DNA of 55,225 nucleotides from Rikenellaceae bacterium (lineage in GTDB: Bacteria; Bacteroidota; Bacteroidia; Bacteroidales; Rikenellaceae), in the NCBI GenBank assembly GCA_020859685.1, contig JAJBVT010000048.1:1-55225 (forward strand), written 5' to 3'. The notes beneath the pieces are model-generated. The model had not been told where the DNA came from and ran no database searches. It saw only the letters and a list, made by a program, of their open reading frames with translations. Position numbers and translations under genes: made by a program. This document shows, piece after piece, positions 44,912 to 54,900 of the stretch. Each line of letters begins with the position of its first letter. The first letter of the stretch is position 1.

Positions 44912-46012
44912 ATGGAACCGGCCCCCATCATTATCGGCAAAGATTACACGGCGGAGAGACCGGGAAACGGCGATTCCTGCACGGCACATCCCGGCGGCCA
45001 GCGAATAGTGGTGACCGGAGCCAGCGGTATGTTAGGTTCATACCTCGTCGGCGAACTTCTCACGGCCGGTTATACGGATATAACCCTGCTGGTAAGGTCG
45101 CTCGGCAGCCTCGACAAGATACGGTATATCTGGGATGCGGAAGGATATCCATACGACCCAGGAACCCTCGATATAGCGGGTTTCCACCCGGCAGACGAGA
45201 ACGCGGTTACCGAGGTTTGCCGGGGTGCGGATACGGTAATCAACTGCGCAGCAATGGTGGCTATCGGGGGAACCGGGCGCGAGGATATGATTGCGACCAA
45301 TGTCGGGATTGCCCGCACCGTCTCCCGGGCGGCGCTGAGGGCGGGTTGCCGATTGCTGGTACATATAAGCTCCGTGGCGGCCCTCCGGCCGTCGCCGGAG
45401 GGGAGGATAGATTCCCGCTCCGAACCGGGATACGAACCGAATGCCTCTCCCTATGCCGAGAGCAAGTACCTGTCAGAACTCGAGATAAAGAAGTCGGCAA
45501 GGGAAGGGTTGCAAACAATAACCCTGAATCCAGTGACCATTCTCGGACACGGCGGCACCAAGAGCGGCAGTACGGCCATCATACCCGCCATAGCCCGGGG
45601 CTTACCGGTCTACACCCACGGAATCACGGGCTGGGTCGATGCCCGCGATGCGGGGCGGGCGATTGCCCTTCTTCCCGCATGCCGGGAAGCCGTGGGCCGG
45701 AGATTCGTGATTTCCTCCTGCAATGCCACTTACCGGCGGCTTATCGCCGAAGGGTGCCGGGCCGCGGGGAAGAAAAAACCGAGAGTTGCCCTACCGAAAC
45801 CCGTAGCCCTCGCGGCATCTGAAACCGAACGGCTCTACTGCCGGATGACCGGACGGCAAAGGCTCCTCACCCCGGAACTGGTCTCAATATTGTACGGCCG
45901 CCACTTCTACGACGGCACCGAAATAAAAAATTACATTAACTTTGAATATTCGCCTTTGGAAAAGACCGTCGACAGGCTCGTAGGGCTATATCTGAAGTCG
46001 CGAAACAGTTAA
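44912..46012 (+). CDS. NAD-dependent epimerase/dehydratase family protein
   Basis: 366 residues. After about 30 residues of unrecognised leader comes the Rossmann motif IVVTGASGMLGSYL, then DTVINCAAMVAIGG, HISSVAALRPS and the catalytic YAESK (Tyr-x-x-x-Lys). GWVDARDAGRAIA is also typical. This is an extended short-chain dehydrogenase of the dihydroflavonol-reductase/3-beta-hydroxysteroid type, which oxidises or reduces hydroxy compounds with NAD(P). The substrate is unknown. The leader might be an overextended start; the next in-frame ATG lies inside the fold, so the long form is kept. It precedes ispD by 40 bases. Confidence 0.87.
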   Translation: MEPAPIIIGKDYTAERPGNGDSCTAHPGGQRIVVTGASGMLGSYLVGELLTAGYTDITLLVRSLGSLDKIRYIWDAEGYPYDPGTLDIAGFHPADENAVTEVCRGADTVINCAAMVAIGGTGREDMIATNVGIARTVSRAALRAGCRLLVHISSVAALRPSPEGRIDSRSEPGYEPNASPYAESKYLSELEIKKSAREGLQTITLNPVTILGHGGTKSGSTAIIPAIARGLPVYTHGITGWVDARDAGRAIALLPACREAVGRRFVISSCNATYRRLIAEGCRAAGKKKPRVALPKPVALAASETERLYCRMTGRQRLLTPELVSILYGRHFYDGTEIKNYINFEYSPLEKTVDRLVGLYLKSRNS

Positions 46013-46052
46013 AAAACGCCGATTTGCCGCATAAAACCTACCCGGACCGAGG

Positions 46053-46730
46053 ATGAAAACAGCCGTACTGATAGTTGCGGGCGGCAGCGGGACCCGTATG
46101 GGTGCCGGTGTTCCGAAACAGTTCCTGCCCCTCGGGGGCCGGCCCGTTATCGTGCGGTCGGTCGACAGGTTTCTCGAGGTGCTTCCCGATGCCGAAATAT
46201 ATATCGCCCTGCCGGAAGGTTTGCACGGGGAGTGGAACGATATGGCCGGACTGTACGGGTTGTGCGGTAGGTACACCCTCTGCCGGGGTGGTGAGACCCG
46301 GTTCCATACCGTACGCAACTCGCTCGAGGTAATGCACCCGTGCGACATAGTCCTGATACACGATGCCGTAAGGCCTCTGGTGCCGCATGAAGTCATAATG
46401 CGGGTGGTCGGAGGGGCGGCGGTTTCCGGGGCAAGCATACCCGTCACCCTTCCCGTGGATTCGTTCAGGTCCGTGGCTGCGGACGGCAGTTCGGCGCCGT
46501 TCGACCGGACCGTACTACGCGCGGTACAGACCCCGCAGGGATTCAGGTACGAACTGCTCACGGCCGCCTACCGGCAGCCATACGAGACCCGGTTCACGGA
46601 CGACGCGTCGGTGGTCGAAGCCTACGGGCATAAGGTCACACTTTGCGAGGGGTCGCCGGGAAATATTAAGATAACCTACCCGGAGGACCTTGCCGTCGCC
46701 CGGGCGCTCCTCAGGGAGGAACCGCATTAA
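46053..46730 (+). CDS. ispD: 2-C-methyl-D-erythritol 4-phosphate cytidylyltransferase
   Basis: 225 residues. The nucleotidyltransferase start AVLIVAGGSGTRMGAGVPKQF (Arg15, Lys22) is followed by VLIHDAVRPLV, LRAVQTPQGFR, FTDDASVVEAYG and GSPGNIKITYPEDL, a complete IspD signature. It joins CTP and methylerythritol phosphate in the MEP isoprenoid pathway. It is in a same-strand run with the SDR gene upstream and the PH-like gene 12 bases downstream. Confidence 0.95.
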   Translation: MKTAVLIVAGGSGTRMGAGVPKQFLPLGGRPVIVRSVDRFLEVLPDAEIYIALPEGLHGEWNDMAGLYGLCGRYTLCRGGETRFHTVRNSLEVMHPCDIVLIHDAVRPLVPHEVIMRVVGGAAVSGASIPVTLPVDSFRSVAADGSSAPFDRTVLRAVQTPQGFRYELLTAAYRQPYETRFTDDASVVEAYGHKVTLCEGSPGNIKITYPEDLAVARALLREEPH

Positions 46731-46742
46731 AGCACTGACCGG

Positions 46743-47276
46743 ATGGAAGCGAGATTCGGATATAAAAGAGACAAGCGGTGCAAATGGCTGACCGCGGCAT
46801 ATATCGTCATAATTACAGGCGTCCTGTTATACCTCGTTTTCGGGATGGAAAACAGCTATATGCGGGCATGGGTACTTGCATTCGGCGCCGCAATACTGGC
46901 CCTGTATATACTTTCGATACCCCGGTACGTCAAAGTCGACGACGACTATCTCGAAATACACTGTGTGGTGGAAATGACCCGCATCGACGTGCGAGACGTG
47001 GTGGATATACGGAAAATCGAACCGGACGGATACAGGAGCCGGTTCCTGTGCCTTCTGGGCAGTTACGGATTCTTCGGTTATTACGGATACTATCTCGATT
47101 TCCGCCAGTGGGATTTCGTGAAGGTTTACGCCACCGAACGCCGCAATCTGGTCCTTATCGAAGATATCTACGAACAGAGCTACCTTATTTCCTGCCGCGA
47201 TTGCGACCGCCTCGTGGAAGCCGTGACGGTGGCCAGACTGAACCATCCCGGCCCTTCGACCGACGGGGACGATTGA
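46743..47276 (+). CDS. membrane protein with bacterial PH-like domain
   Basis: 177 residues. Two transmembrane segments (about 15-34 and 41-58) precede a soluble beta-rich domain (RYVKVDDDYLEIHCVVEMTRIDVRDVVDIRKIE, RNLVLIEDIYEQSYLIS) that looks like the bacterial PH domain bPH_5. Such proteins are poorly understood and may help organise the membrane. The central FFGYYGYYLDFRQ is rich in aromatics. It is the last gene of the ispD run. Confidence 0.75.
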   Translation: MEARFGYKRDKRCKWLTAAYIVIITGVLLYLVFGMENSYMRAWVLAFGAAILALYILSIPRYVKVDDDYLEIHCVVEMTRIDVRDVVDIRKIEPDGYRSRFLCLLGSYGFFGYYGYYLDFRQWDFVKVYATERRNLVLIEDIYEQSYLISCRDCDRLVEAVTVARLNHPGPSTDGDD

Positions 47277-47362
47277 GTTTCCCGCATGGTATTCTGGGCC
47301 CGTTCATCACTCCGGGTCACCGACGTCGGTAATACTTCACTGCCCTGCCAACGATATTAATC

Positions 47363-47446
47363 AGGTAACTATTTACATTTTTGCACTACTTTTTTTACCG
47401 GCCCCCATCCCGCCCCCGGCGGGCCGCACGTCTGCTTTGCAGACGT
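47363..47446. repeat. dispersed intergenic repeat, copy 2
   Basis: Aligns with 6281-6364 over its whole length. Its hairpin is longer: CGTCTGC-TTT-GCAGACG. The loop bases differ between copies while the paired bases are kept. It lies between the convergent PH-like and prfB genes. Confidence 0.8.
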
Positions 47447-47477
47447 ACTTTTCATCTTAGTGTAAACATGTATATGA

Positions 47478-48594
47478 TTATTCTTCGCTTCCGAACTCCA
47501 TCAGATATGCTTTGATAAATCCGTCGAGGTCGCCGTCGAGCACGGCCCCGGTATCCGAACTTTCGAACCCTGTACGGTGGTCCTTCACCAGCTTATATGG
47601 ATGTAGGGTATAACTGCGAATCTGGGAACCCCATTCGATTTTCTTTTTCTGCCCCTCCAACTGGTTCTGGAGAATACGCCGTTTTTCGAGTTCCCGCTGG
47701 TATAGCTTGCTTTTGAGTATCCGCATGGCGTTCTCGCGGTTCATCAACTGCGAACGGGTCTCGGTATTCTCGATAAGAAACTCTACCAGTTCACCAGTTT
47801 CCGGGTCTTTCGAGCTGTACCGCAGGCGCACCCCCGTCTCCACCTTATTGACGTTCTGCCCCCCGGCGCCGCTGCTCCGGTATGTGTCCCACTCTATATC
47901 GGCCGGATTGACCGTTATCTCTATCGTGTCGTCCACTGCGGGCGATACGAATACCGACGCGAATGTGGTCTGCCGCTTGTTGTTGGCATTGAACGGCGAC
48001 AGGCGAACCAGACGGTGGATACCGTTCTCGCTCTTGAGATAGCCGTAGGCATATTCGCCCTCGAACTCTATCGTGGCCGATTTTATCCCCACCTCGTCCC
48101 CGTCGTGTATGTCGAGAACCTTTACCTTGTAACCGTTCTCTTCGCCCCAGCGGGTATACATCCGCAGGAGCATGGCGGCCCAGTCGAGACTCTCGGTACC
48201 GCCCGCACCGGAATTGATATCCATTATGGCTCCTAACCGGTCCTCGCTACCGCGCAGCATATTGCGCATCTCGAGCGCATTGACCTTAGAGAGGGCGAGG
48301 GCATAAAGTTCCTCCAGCTCCTGTTCGGTCGAAAGGCCCTCCTTCACGAAATCGGGCATTAATTGCAGGTCGTCTGCCAGAGACTCCACCTCGCGGTAGT
48401 CGTCCAGCCAACTCTTTATGGAAGCGACTTTTCGCAGCTGTTGTTCCGCAACCGAGGGGTCGTCCCAAAAATCGGGCGCCTGAGTCTTTTCCTGCTCATT
48501 CTCGAGCTCTATCGTTTTTCCGTCGATGTCAAAGATGCCTCCTCAGCGAATCCTGTCGCCTCATAAGCTCTTTTATAAGTTCAGTAGTTACCAT
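47478..48594 (-). CDS. prfB: peptide chain release factor 2, with programmed +1 frameshift
   Basis: 371 residues after frameshifting. The ATG at 48594 starts a 22-codon frame (MVTTELIKELMRRQDSLRRHL) that ends in TGA (48531-48529). The site reads AGGAGG-CAT-CTT-TGA-C, the classic RF2 signal: an internal Shine-Dalgarno, a CTT slippery codon and a weak UGA followed by C. Shifting +1 gives L-D-I-D-G-K and continues to 47478. The body has SGAGGQNVNK with the GGQ catalytic loop. RF2 recognises UGA and UAA, so the frameshift lets it regulate its own level. It is the third gene of an operon after the radical SAM and hypothetical membrane protein genes (14 bases from the latter). Confidence 0.96.
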
Positions 48595-48608
48595 CTATTT
48601 TTTATGTT

Positions 48609-49379
48609 TCAGTTATATTCCCCCGAATACCACCGGGCTTCTTCCAGAAAGTCTATATTATGTTGCAGATCTTTTCTGATTATGTAGTCGGCCGCGAATG
48701 TCCCGTCCTCGATAAACATCATCGCCACCAGAAACCGCTGGGCCCTTTGGCTGAAGTTTACCAGCCCGGGCGAATTTATTACCGAAGCCGTATTAGTAGG
48801 TGCTGGGGCACCGCCGGAGGCGTAGGAATCGGCACAATCGAACCAAAAGGGGTTTTCCCGGCCAGCCTTCTCCATAAAGGCATAAAACAGGGGTCTGTAC
48901 CAAAAGTTCCACCCGGCAAGGTTGTCCTCCATACATGAATAAACCGGGTGAAGGAAACCTGTTCTCAGACGCCCCGATATGATATCGTATGTAAGACCTT
49001 CCGTCTGTTCCCATCCCAAACCAGGGAACACCTGCCCTTCCTCGAAGCGGTACTCATCGAACATGGCTCGGTACGCCTCGGGAACCGTTAACGCTGTCCC
49101 CGTTACCGAGGAGAGCACATACCTGTCGAAAAGGTCCACAACCCTATCTATAAATTCGAGGTCCTCCGCGCGCAAACCGTCCAACGGGTCCTTACCCCTA
49201 CTGTCCATGTACTCCCCGACGTAGGATATGTAATCCTGTTCATAACCTTCATGCAGCATCCCTTCAAGGTCGGGCCTCCCATTGTAAATGCTACGACCGG
49301 ACCACTGCGTTATAATACGGGTCGCCAACAAAATGTTTAACAATAACGAAACTACCAATATGATTTTAAGTCCATTCAT
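48609..49379 (-). CDS. membrane-anchored protein of unknown function
   Basis: 256 residues. An N-terminal hydrophobic segment (GLKIILVVSLLLNILLATRI, about 3-22) is probably an uncleaved anchor. The rest is acidic and Tyr/Phe/Trp-rich and helical-looking (EGYEQDYISYVGEYM, NLAGWNFWYRPLFYAFMEKAG, VNFSQRAQRFLVAMMFIEDG). I do not recognise a family or catalytic motif. It sits between the radical SAM gene (9 bases upstream) and prfB (14 bases downstream), so it is co-transcribed with both. Confidence 0.65.
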   Translation of the reverse strand: MNGLKIILVVSLLLNILLATRIITQWSGRSIYNGRPDLEGMLHEGYEQDYISYVGEYMDSRGKDPLDGLRAEDLEFIDRVVDLFDRYVLSSVTGTALTVPEAYRAMFDEYRFEEGQVFPGLGWEQTEGLTYDIISGRLRTGFLHPVYSCMEDNLAGWNFWYRPLFYAFMEKAGRENPFWFDCADSYASGGAPAPTNTASVINSPGLVNFSQRAQRFLVAMMFIEDGTFAADYIIRKDLQHNIDFLEEARWYSGEYN

Positions 49380-49388
49380 AATACCGGC

Positions 49389-50162
49389 TTACCCTGCAAC
49401 GGAGCATTCTATTCCCAGCGCCCGGACTCGACCGGCTATAACTTCGAGTTCGGCAACCGTAACCTTTTCCAATCCTTCGGCCGGGGTGTCGCGGTCGATG
49501 GTGTAGACCATAACCTTTGACGGGCCTATTTCCCGTACCGCCTCGAGCCATGCACCGACCTCCCTGTCCGTGGAATTGTCCACAACCTGCCCGTCATATA
49601 TCCCGCGCAGGAACATGGTCTGGATAATTACCTTCCCGACGAACGCTTTCATGCACTCCACTGTCCGCGCCACGCTGTATCTGCCCTGCGGGTTGTCTAT
49701 CAGCCGCACCGTATCGTCGAACGCCGAGTCGAGTTTTACGATATTATTGTCCACCTTCAGTAGGGCGTCGCGCACGCTGTCACGGCATATCATGGTTCCG
49801 TTGGTAAGGACCGATATTCCGGCCGAGGGACAGAGCCGGTCCCGCAGGGCGATAGTATCGTCGATAATTGCCGCAAATTCGGGATGGATGGTCGGCTCGC
49901 CGTTGCCGGCGAAAGTTATTACGTCGGGCGGCGTACCCGCGGCCGCCATCTCAGCCAATTTTTCACCCAGCAATGTGCGTACCGTCTCCCGATCGTTAAA
50001 ACGGGGCCGGGCACCTTCGGGATTCCAGCCGCACTCACAGTATATACAGTTGAAATTGCAGAGCTTACTGTCCGTCGGCAGCAGGTTGACCCCGAGCGAG
50101 AGACCCAGCCTGCGGCTGCGCACAGGCCCGAATATTACGTCGCCGAACAGGGAAGTCGCCAT
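49389..50162 (-). CDS. radical SAM protein
   Basis: 257 residues. It starts FGPVRSRRLGLSLGVNLLP and has the radical SAM cluster motif CNFNCIYC, then FAGNGEPTIHPEF, typical of the COG0731-like radical SAM group (the group that includes tRNA wybutosine-synthesis-related proteins). VLTNGTM and KLDSAFD are further conserved blocks. Only the one cluster is evident, although a fourth Cys follows closely (CECGW). The reaction is unknown; tRNA or cofactor modification is plausible. It is the first gene of the prfB operon, with a -7-like TATATTTG at 50203-50196 upstream. Confidence 0.85.
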   Translation of the reverse strand: MATSLFGDVIFGPVRSRRLGLSLGVNLLPTDSKLCNFNCIYCECGWNPEGARPRFNDRETVRTLLGEKLAEMAAAGTPPDVITFAGNGEPTIHPEFAAIIDDTIALRDRLCPSAGISVLTNGTMICRDSVRDALLKVDNNIVKLDSAFDDTVRLIDNPQGRYSVARTVECMKAFVGKVIIQTMFLRGIYDGQVVDNSTDREVGAWLEAVREIGPSKVMVYTIDRDTPAEGLEKVTVAELEVIAGRVRALGIECSVAG

Positions 50163-50318
50163 CTGGTACGGTTATTTGTTTGTGCCGTAAAAGTACAAAT
50201 ATATTACCGGATTGCATCGTAACAGTAATAGGGCCGACAATTTACCCGTATAGTCGAGGTAATACGGGATGTGGATATTATACCAAATCGGACCTTCCTG
50301 CCGGAAATAAACCACATA

Positions 50319-50765
50319 CTACAACGAACCCAGCTGGAACCTCACGGGCATGACCACCTTGAACGGAACCGGGTTCATTGCCGCATCGTAAGCCGGAGCT
50401 TTCCAGACCGGCGAACCCGCTATAATCTCCTTTATATCGCCGTTGCGCTGCGGGTGGGTCGAACTGTTGACCTCGATATCGATAACCTTTCCTTCTGTGT
50501 CCACAATAAAGGACACCACCATTTCACCTACCGTACCGCTCCCTTGAGCATACGACGGAATAGTTGTCAACTGACGGGCGAACCACTGCTTGAACTCCTC
50601 GACCCCGTCCTTTTTCCAGTAGCGGAACAACGGTTCGGACGACAACTCCACCGTCTCCGGTTCCTGCTGTTCCGTGACGGTATTATGAGCCTGTTCAGCG
50701 GATACCGATACCACGGTTGTACATATCATGCATAGCATTGCGGCTATTAAAATCTGTGTTTTCAT
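50319..50765 (-). CDS. TonB C-terminal domain protein (energy transducer-like)
   Basis: 148 residues with a cleavable signal (LIAAMLCMICTTVVSVSA) rather than a TonB-type anchor. The C-terminal domain SGTVGEMVVSFIVDTEGKVIDIEV through AMNPVPFKVVMPVRFQL matches the TonB C-terminal fold. Without a transmembrane anchor or a Pro-rich linker it is unlikely to be a full energy transducer; it may be a periplasmic relative that binds outer-membrane transporters or another partner. It is a single gene; a weak TTG-N18-TATTATTG promoter lies upstream. The next 231 bases (50766-50996) contain nothing else clear. Confidence 0.78.
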   Translation of the reverse strand: MKTQILIAAMLCMICTTVVSVSAEQAHNTVTEQQEPETVELSSEPLFRYWKKDGVEEFKQWFARQLTTIPSYAQGSGTVGEMVVSFIVDTEGKVIDIEVNSSTHPQRNGDIKEIIAGSPVWKAPAYDAAMNPVPFKVVMPVRFQLGSL

Positions 50766-50996
50766 AGGCGGTGTATGTAGTTTAAATTTATTTCAATAAT
50801 ACCAGAACCAAGAAAGTACCAATTTCTATCCCGGAATAAATTGACAGTACCGGGGGACCGTATCTGTTCAAATATATAAAATTTAGCCGTTTATCCGAAA
50901 CCTGTATTTAAGGATTTGGTCTTATAATGGCCGGGGTGGAATTCTGTTTCAGTTACAACCACGGATACGCCAGTGATGTTGTTCCATTCCGCTTCC

Positions 50997-51844
50997 CTAC
51001 TCCTTATCGGGAATAACGGGATTGTACCTGCCTTCGTGCTGCTCCTTCTGTTTAGTCTGCTCCATAATAATCTGGTAATTATTTACTATGACACCGACTA
51101 CAAGGTTCAGGAGCAGGAATGCCGAGAGGATAAACCAGACCACATGGAAGGCCGTAATGGTCAACGTCGATACATTGACCAGGCCGAGCTGCGAAGCCCG
51201 AACCAGATTATAGCGTAAATCGGTCCAATCCTCGCCGGTAAGGGCGCGGAAGAGGGTGAACATCGCCTCGCCGAGCGTCCCGTACGGGTCGGGTGAAACT
51301 TCGGGTGAGTGGTGAGCCTCTTCCATCAACAATTCTTACCGGACAAGTTCGTCGCCCGAGATGGTGGCCGGATCGGGCAGCCGGAATAGCGACACGCCCA
51401 TAATTGCAAAAAGGTGTTTGAAGATAAAGAAGAAAAGCCCGTTATAAAACAGCGCACCGAACGACTTTATAAGGACGGATATTATCTGTTTTATCTCGCC
51501 CGCAGTCCTGAGCAGCCGCAGGACCCGGAACACCCTCAGTACCCTCAGCACCATCACCGAAGAAGAGTTCTCGAACAAGGATTCCGGTATGTAGATGACC
51601 AGCACGAGGAACAGGTCGAACAGGTTCCAACCCGATTTAAAAAAGCTCTTTACGCTGTCGGCCGCGATAAAACGGACTATGATTTCAAATGTTAAGACAC
51701 TGAGGATTACGGTCTGGGTTACATGTATCCAAGGGTGGAGTCCGTAGGTTTCTACCCCGACAAAGATCGAATTGGCGATAATACAAATACGATAAATAGC
51801 TCGAAACGGGAGCTTTCGGCAAGTCTCCTGCAAAATTCCTTCAT
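50997..51844 (-). pseudogene. broken voltage-gated ion channel gene (single-domain, Cav/NaChBac-like)
   Basis: From the ATG at 51844 the reading MKEFCRRLAESSRFELFIVF is a typical start for a bacterial ion-transport protein. One missing base near 51785 shifts it into the frame giving ANSIFVGVETYG. S4 is clear (MVLRVLRVFRVLRLLR, repeated Arg). After S5 (FYNGLFFFIFKHLFAIMG) the frame meets TAA (51338-51336) in ELVR-stop-ELLMEEAHH, then continues with the pore helix TLFRALTGEDWTD and S6 (FILSAFLLLNLVVGVIV). The TGEDW filter resembles calcium-channel filters rather than the TLESW of bacterial sodium channels. Two independent lesions indicate a true pseudogene or poor local sequence. Confidence 0.82.
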
Positions 51845-51928
51845 TGTATTTGTTTCCGTAAGGGTAGTATTTAAATATTATTAAATACTATAATATAAAG
51901 CGTCCCGGCGGCTGACCGGGACAGGGTA

Positions 51929-54900
51929 TTACAACGGCAGGACGAGTCCGGCACTGAATACGGGTCTTTTATGGTCGCTCGGTTTATAAATCGACAGGGT
52001 TACGGCCGTGTCGGTGCTGGACGGCAGGCGGAACGGTACTATATCGAACGTAATGTCCAACCCGTAGGAGTTGATATTTTTCCAATGACGCTGGTCAATT
52101 ATCACCTTTTTATTGGCGATATCCCATGTGCCTCCTACCTGGCGGAACCGGGCGAAGTCGTAGAAAACGTTCGCTCTTATCCTACGGATATAGAGTACCG
52201 AATTTATCCCGCCGTCCGGGTAGCAAAGGGGAATTTGATAATCGACCGTGAACGCCCCGTAACGGTCGGGGGAATAGGAGTAGTCGGCTCCGCGCGGAAA
52301 GATATCCTTTTGCCGGAAATTGTATAAAGAGGTGGTCTGCTTCTGCGCCGCGGCCCGAACCATCAGGCTGTTATGGGGCAGGATACCCGGTAGGTAAATG
52401 CGCCCGTAAGCGCTGGTTATACCTCCGAAATATTCATTCAACGGGGTAAAGGTCTGCGAAATACGAAGGGCGTACCCGAACCGGGGGAGAAAATCCTTAT
52501 GGGCCATCCTTACATTATCGGTATAGGATAGGCTGAACCGGAATTTCTGTACGCCGTCGTCGGTATATGAACTGCCGTTATCCCGGAATTTGTAGTATTT
52601 GATATTCTGCTGTTCCACTTCGAAGACCGGGGTCAGCCACCTGATATGGTAGCCGGAACCGAGGAGAATGGGCAGGTAGGTCCGGCCCGTGAGGACATAA
52701 TGGTTATCCAGCCGGGGGGCCTTGAAATCGTTGGAAAGCAGGATGACCGACTGACCCATCGTCCCGTACTCCGCGTCTATTTCAAATTTCGGTGCCCAGC
52801 CGTAAAATTTAAGCCCGGCGGTGAACAGCGAACCGGAATCGGTGTATTTATAGCCGAACGTAGAGAATGCCGAGTTGAGCAGATTTTGTGACATTACGGT
52901 GGCGCCCACATATACGTTGAGCCGGTCCTCCTCCAAAACCCGGTCCGGCTCGAACCAGAAAGGAGCCCAGCTATGGAAGCGGAACTGTCGTGCCGCTTTG
53001 CGGTACCGCGTTACTTCACGGCCACGGGAGTCGCTTCCGAGAGTGACCGTGTCGATATTCATTACATCCCACCCTATGGACGGGGGGTTGAAAAGGTTTT
53101 CGGGTACCCGGGACAGAGCCACCGGCTCGGGCGGCAGACTACCCGCATCCTGCACGGCAAGCATATAACCCCGGGAGGTATAGGTCGTAACGGCAATATC
53201 GCCGCTTTCCGACATGGGAGAGGGCGAGAAAGAGCCGTACCGAGACGCTGTCAGACGGTATTCACGGCCTTCCGCCAGATCGAACATATGGGCCTCGTCC
53301 CTGCCGGATGCGATGGAGGTGTAATATAGCCTGCCCCCCTCGGCCCGCAGGCCGGACAGCGAACTGTATGAAGGGCCATGTATCAGTGTCACTCCTGTTG
53401 TTTTCAGCTCCTGAAGCGACACCGGCCTACGGTGTCCGGTGGTTTTACCGATTTCCGGCTCGCGCTCGATTTCCCCTTCGAGGCTTATCTCATTGACCCT
53501 GCCTATCCACATTCCGGCATCGCTAAGCCCTATGATGAAGAAGGCGTCCGCGGTGCGGTCATACGTGAGACCGTGTATCGATATAGTATCCGGCAGTATG
53601 TACTCCTCCGAAGGGGTATGGACCGAGTAATAACCTTCGAGGTGGTACTCTACATACGCCGGGGCACTGCCGTCCCTCGCCTCGGCGGGAAACAGGGCGT
53701 GGCGTTTGGACGGGCCGGTAACCGCATTACCGGCAGGCAACAGGCTATTGGGCAGAGATCGGTCGGTTACTGTCTTACCAGGAGTCCGGGAGTTTCGGCT
53801 ATCCGGGCCGGTTCCCGTTTTACCGGTGGGTATATCGTAATAGCACAGCCGTGAATTGATGCGCTGTTCCCAGAAGGTACTTTGCCTGTACTCAGTCCAC
53901 CACAACCTGCCCCCTATCGCCACCAGTCCCGTATTGACCTGCCCGGTATGGGCCAGAACCGTCTCGGTACCGGTCTCCGGCTCGACGGCAACCAGCCGTG
54001 TGGTCCGGTCGAGGTCGGTTTTAAGGGCATATATACGACCGTCCCGGGCCGTAACGGGGGTCTCGTAGGTGGTAAAAGAAGTGGTAGGAGTAGGGATAAT
54101 ATAAGGCGAATCCTCCTGCTCCGGAAGGGATGCCCAGTGTGCGGTGAGACGTTCCCATGTCTGGTCGAATAGCTCGGTAGAACTGGTACCGTAAAATTTG
54201 CGCAGGGCGCGCGGGGTCGGAAAAATCATGTACGGATTGCGCGAATTGAACCACGATACTTTATCCCAGATATTTTCACCGTACTTATCGTAAGCAAACC
54301 GTACTATATGGTAACCGACGGTGTAGTGGTCGGGCAGGTGGTCTTTGTAAGAGCCGCTGAAGAATTTATCCCTCCGGTAATTCCTGCCTTCGGCGGCGAT
54401 AGCCCGGTAATCTATCGTGAAAGAGGGTTGCACCCCGCGCCCGAACGTGGCGAACTCCGTTTCGGTCAGCACCGCGTCCCCTTCCACCATCCAGTTGGGA
54501 AGCTGTCCGATTCCGACCAGCGAACCCTGCTGGCCGAGCACCCAGCTAAGCACTTTTACGAAGTTACGGTTGGTGTTCCCGTACTGTACCGCATGACGGA
54601 ACTCGTGAACGGCCAACTGTTTGTGCCACGGCATTGCGAACGTCGACGAAGGCGGGGCCACTATGAATTCCATCCGCGAAGGAGCGAGGATAACGATGCC
54701 GTTCTGAGAGAAATTCTGCGTGTGCAGCACCAGCGGCATCTTCATCGGCGGCTTGCGGAACCCGTATCCGACCTGACCCAGCAGGGTGTCCATATAGTTC
54801 ATTAGCCGCAGCGCCTGCCGTGAGTAATAGTCCGGAAAGACAATTTTACCGTTATCGGCTTCGACCTGCCACCATTTTACCGAAGCGGGTTCCTGCCCCC

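Noticed and set aside
48529-48531. Treating the prfB TGA as a nonsense mutation
   Set aside because: The surrounding AGGAGG, CTT and TGAC form the standard programmed frameshift signal.
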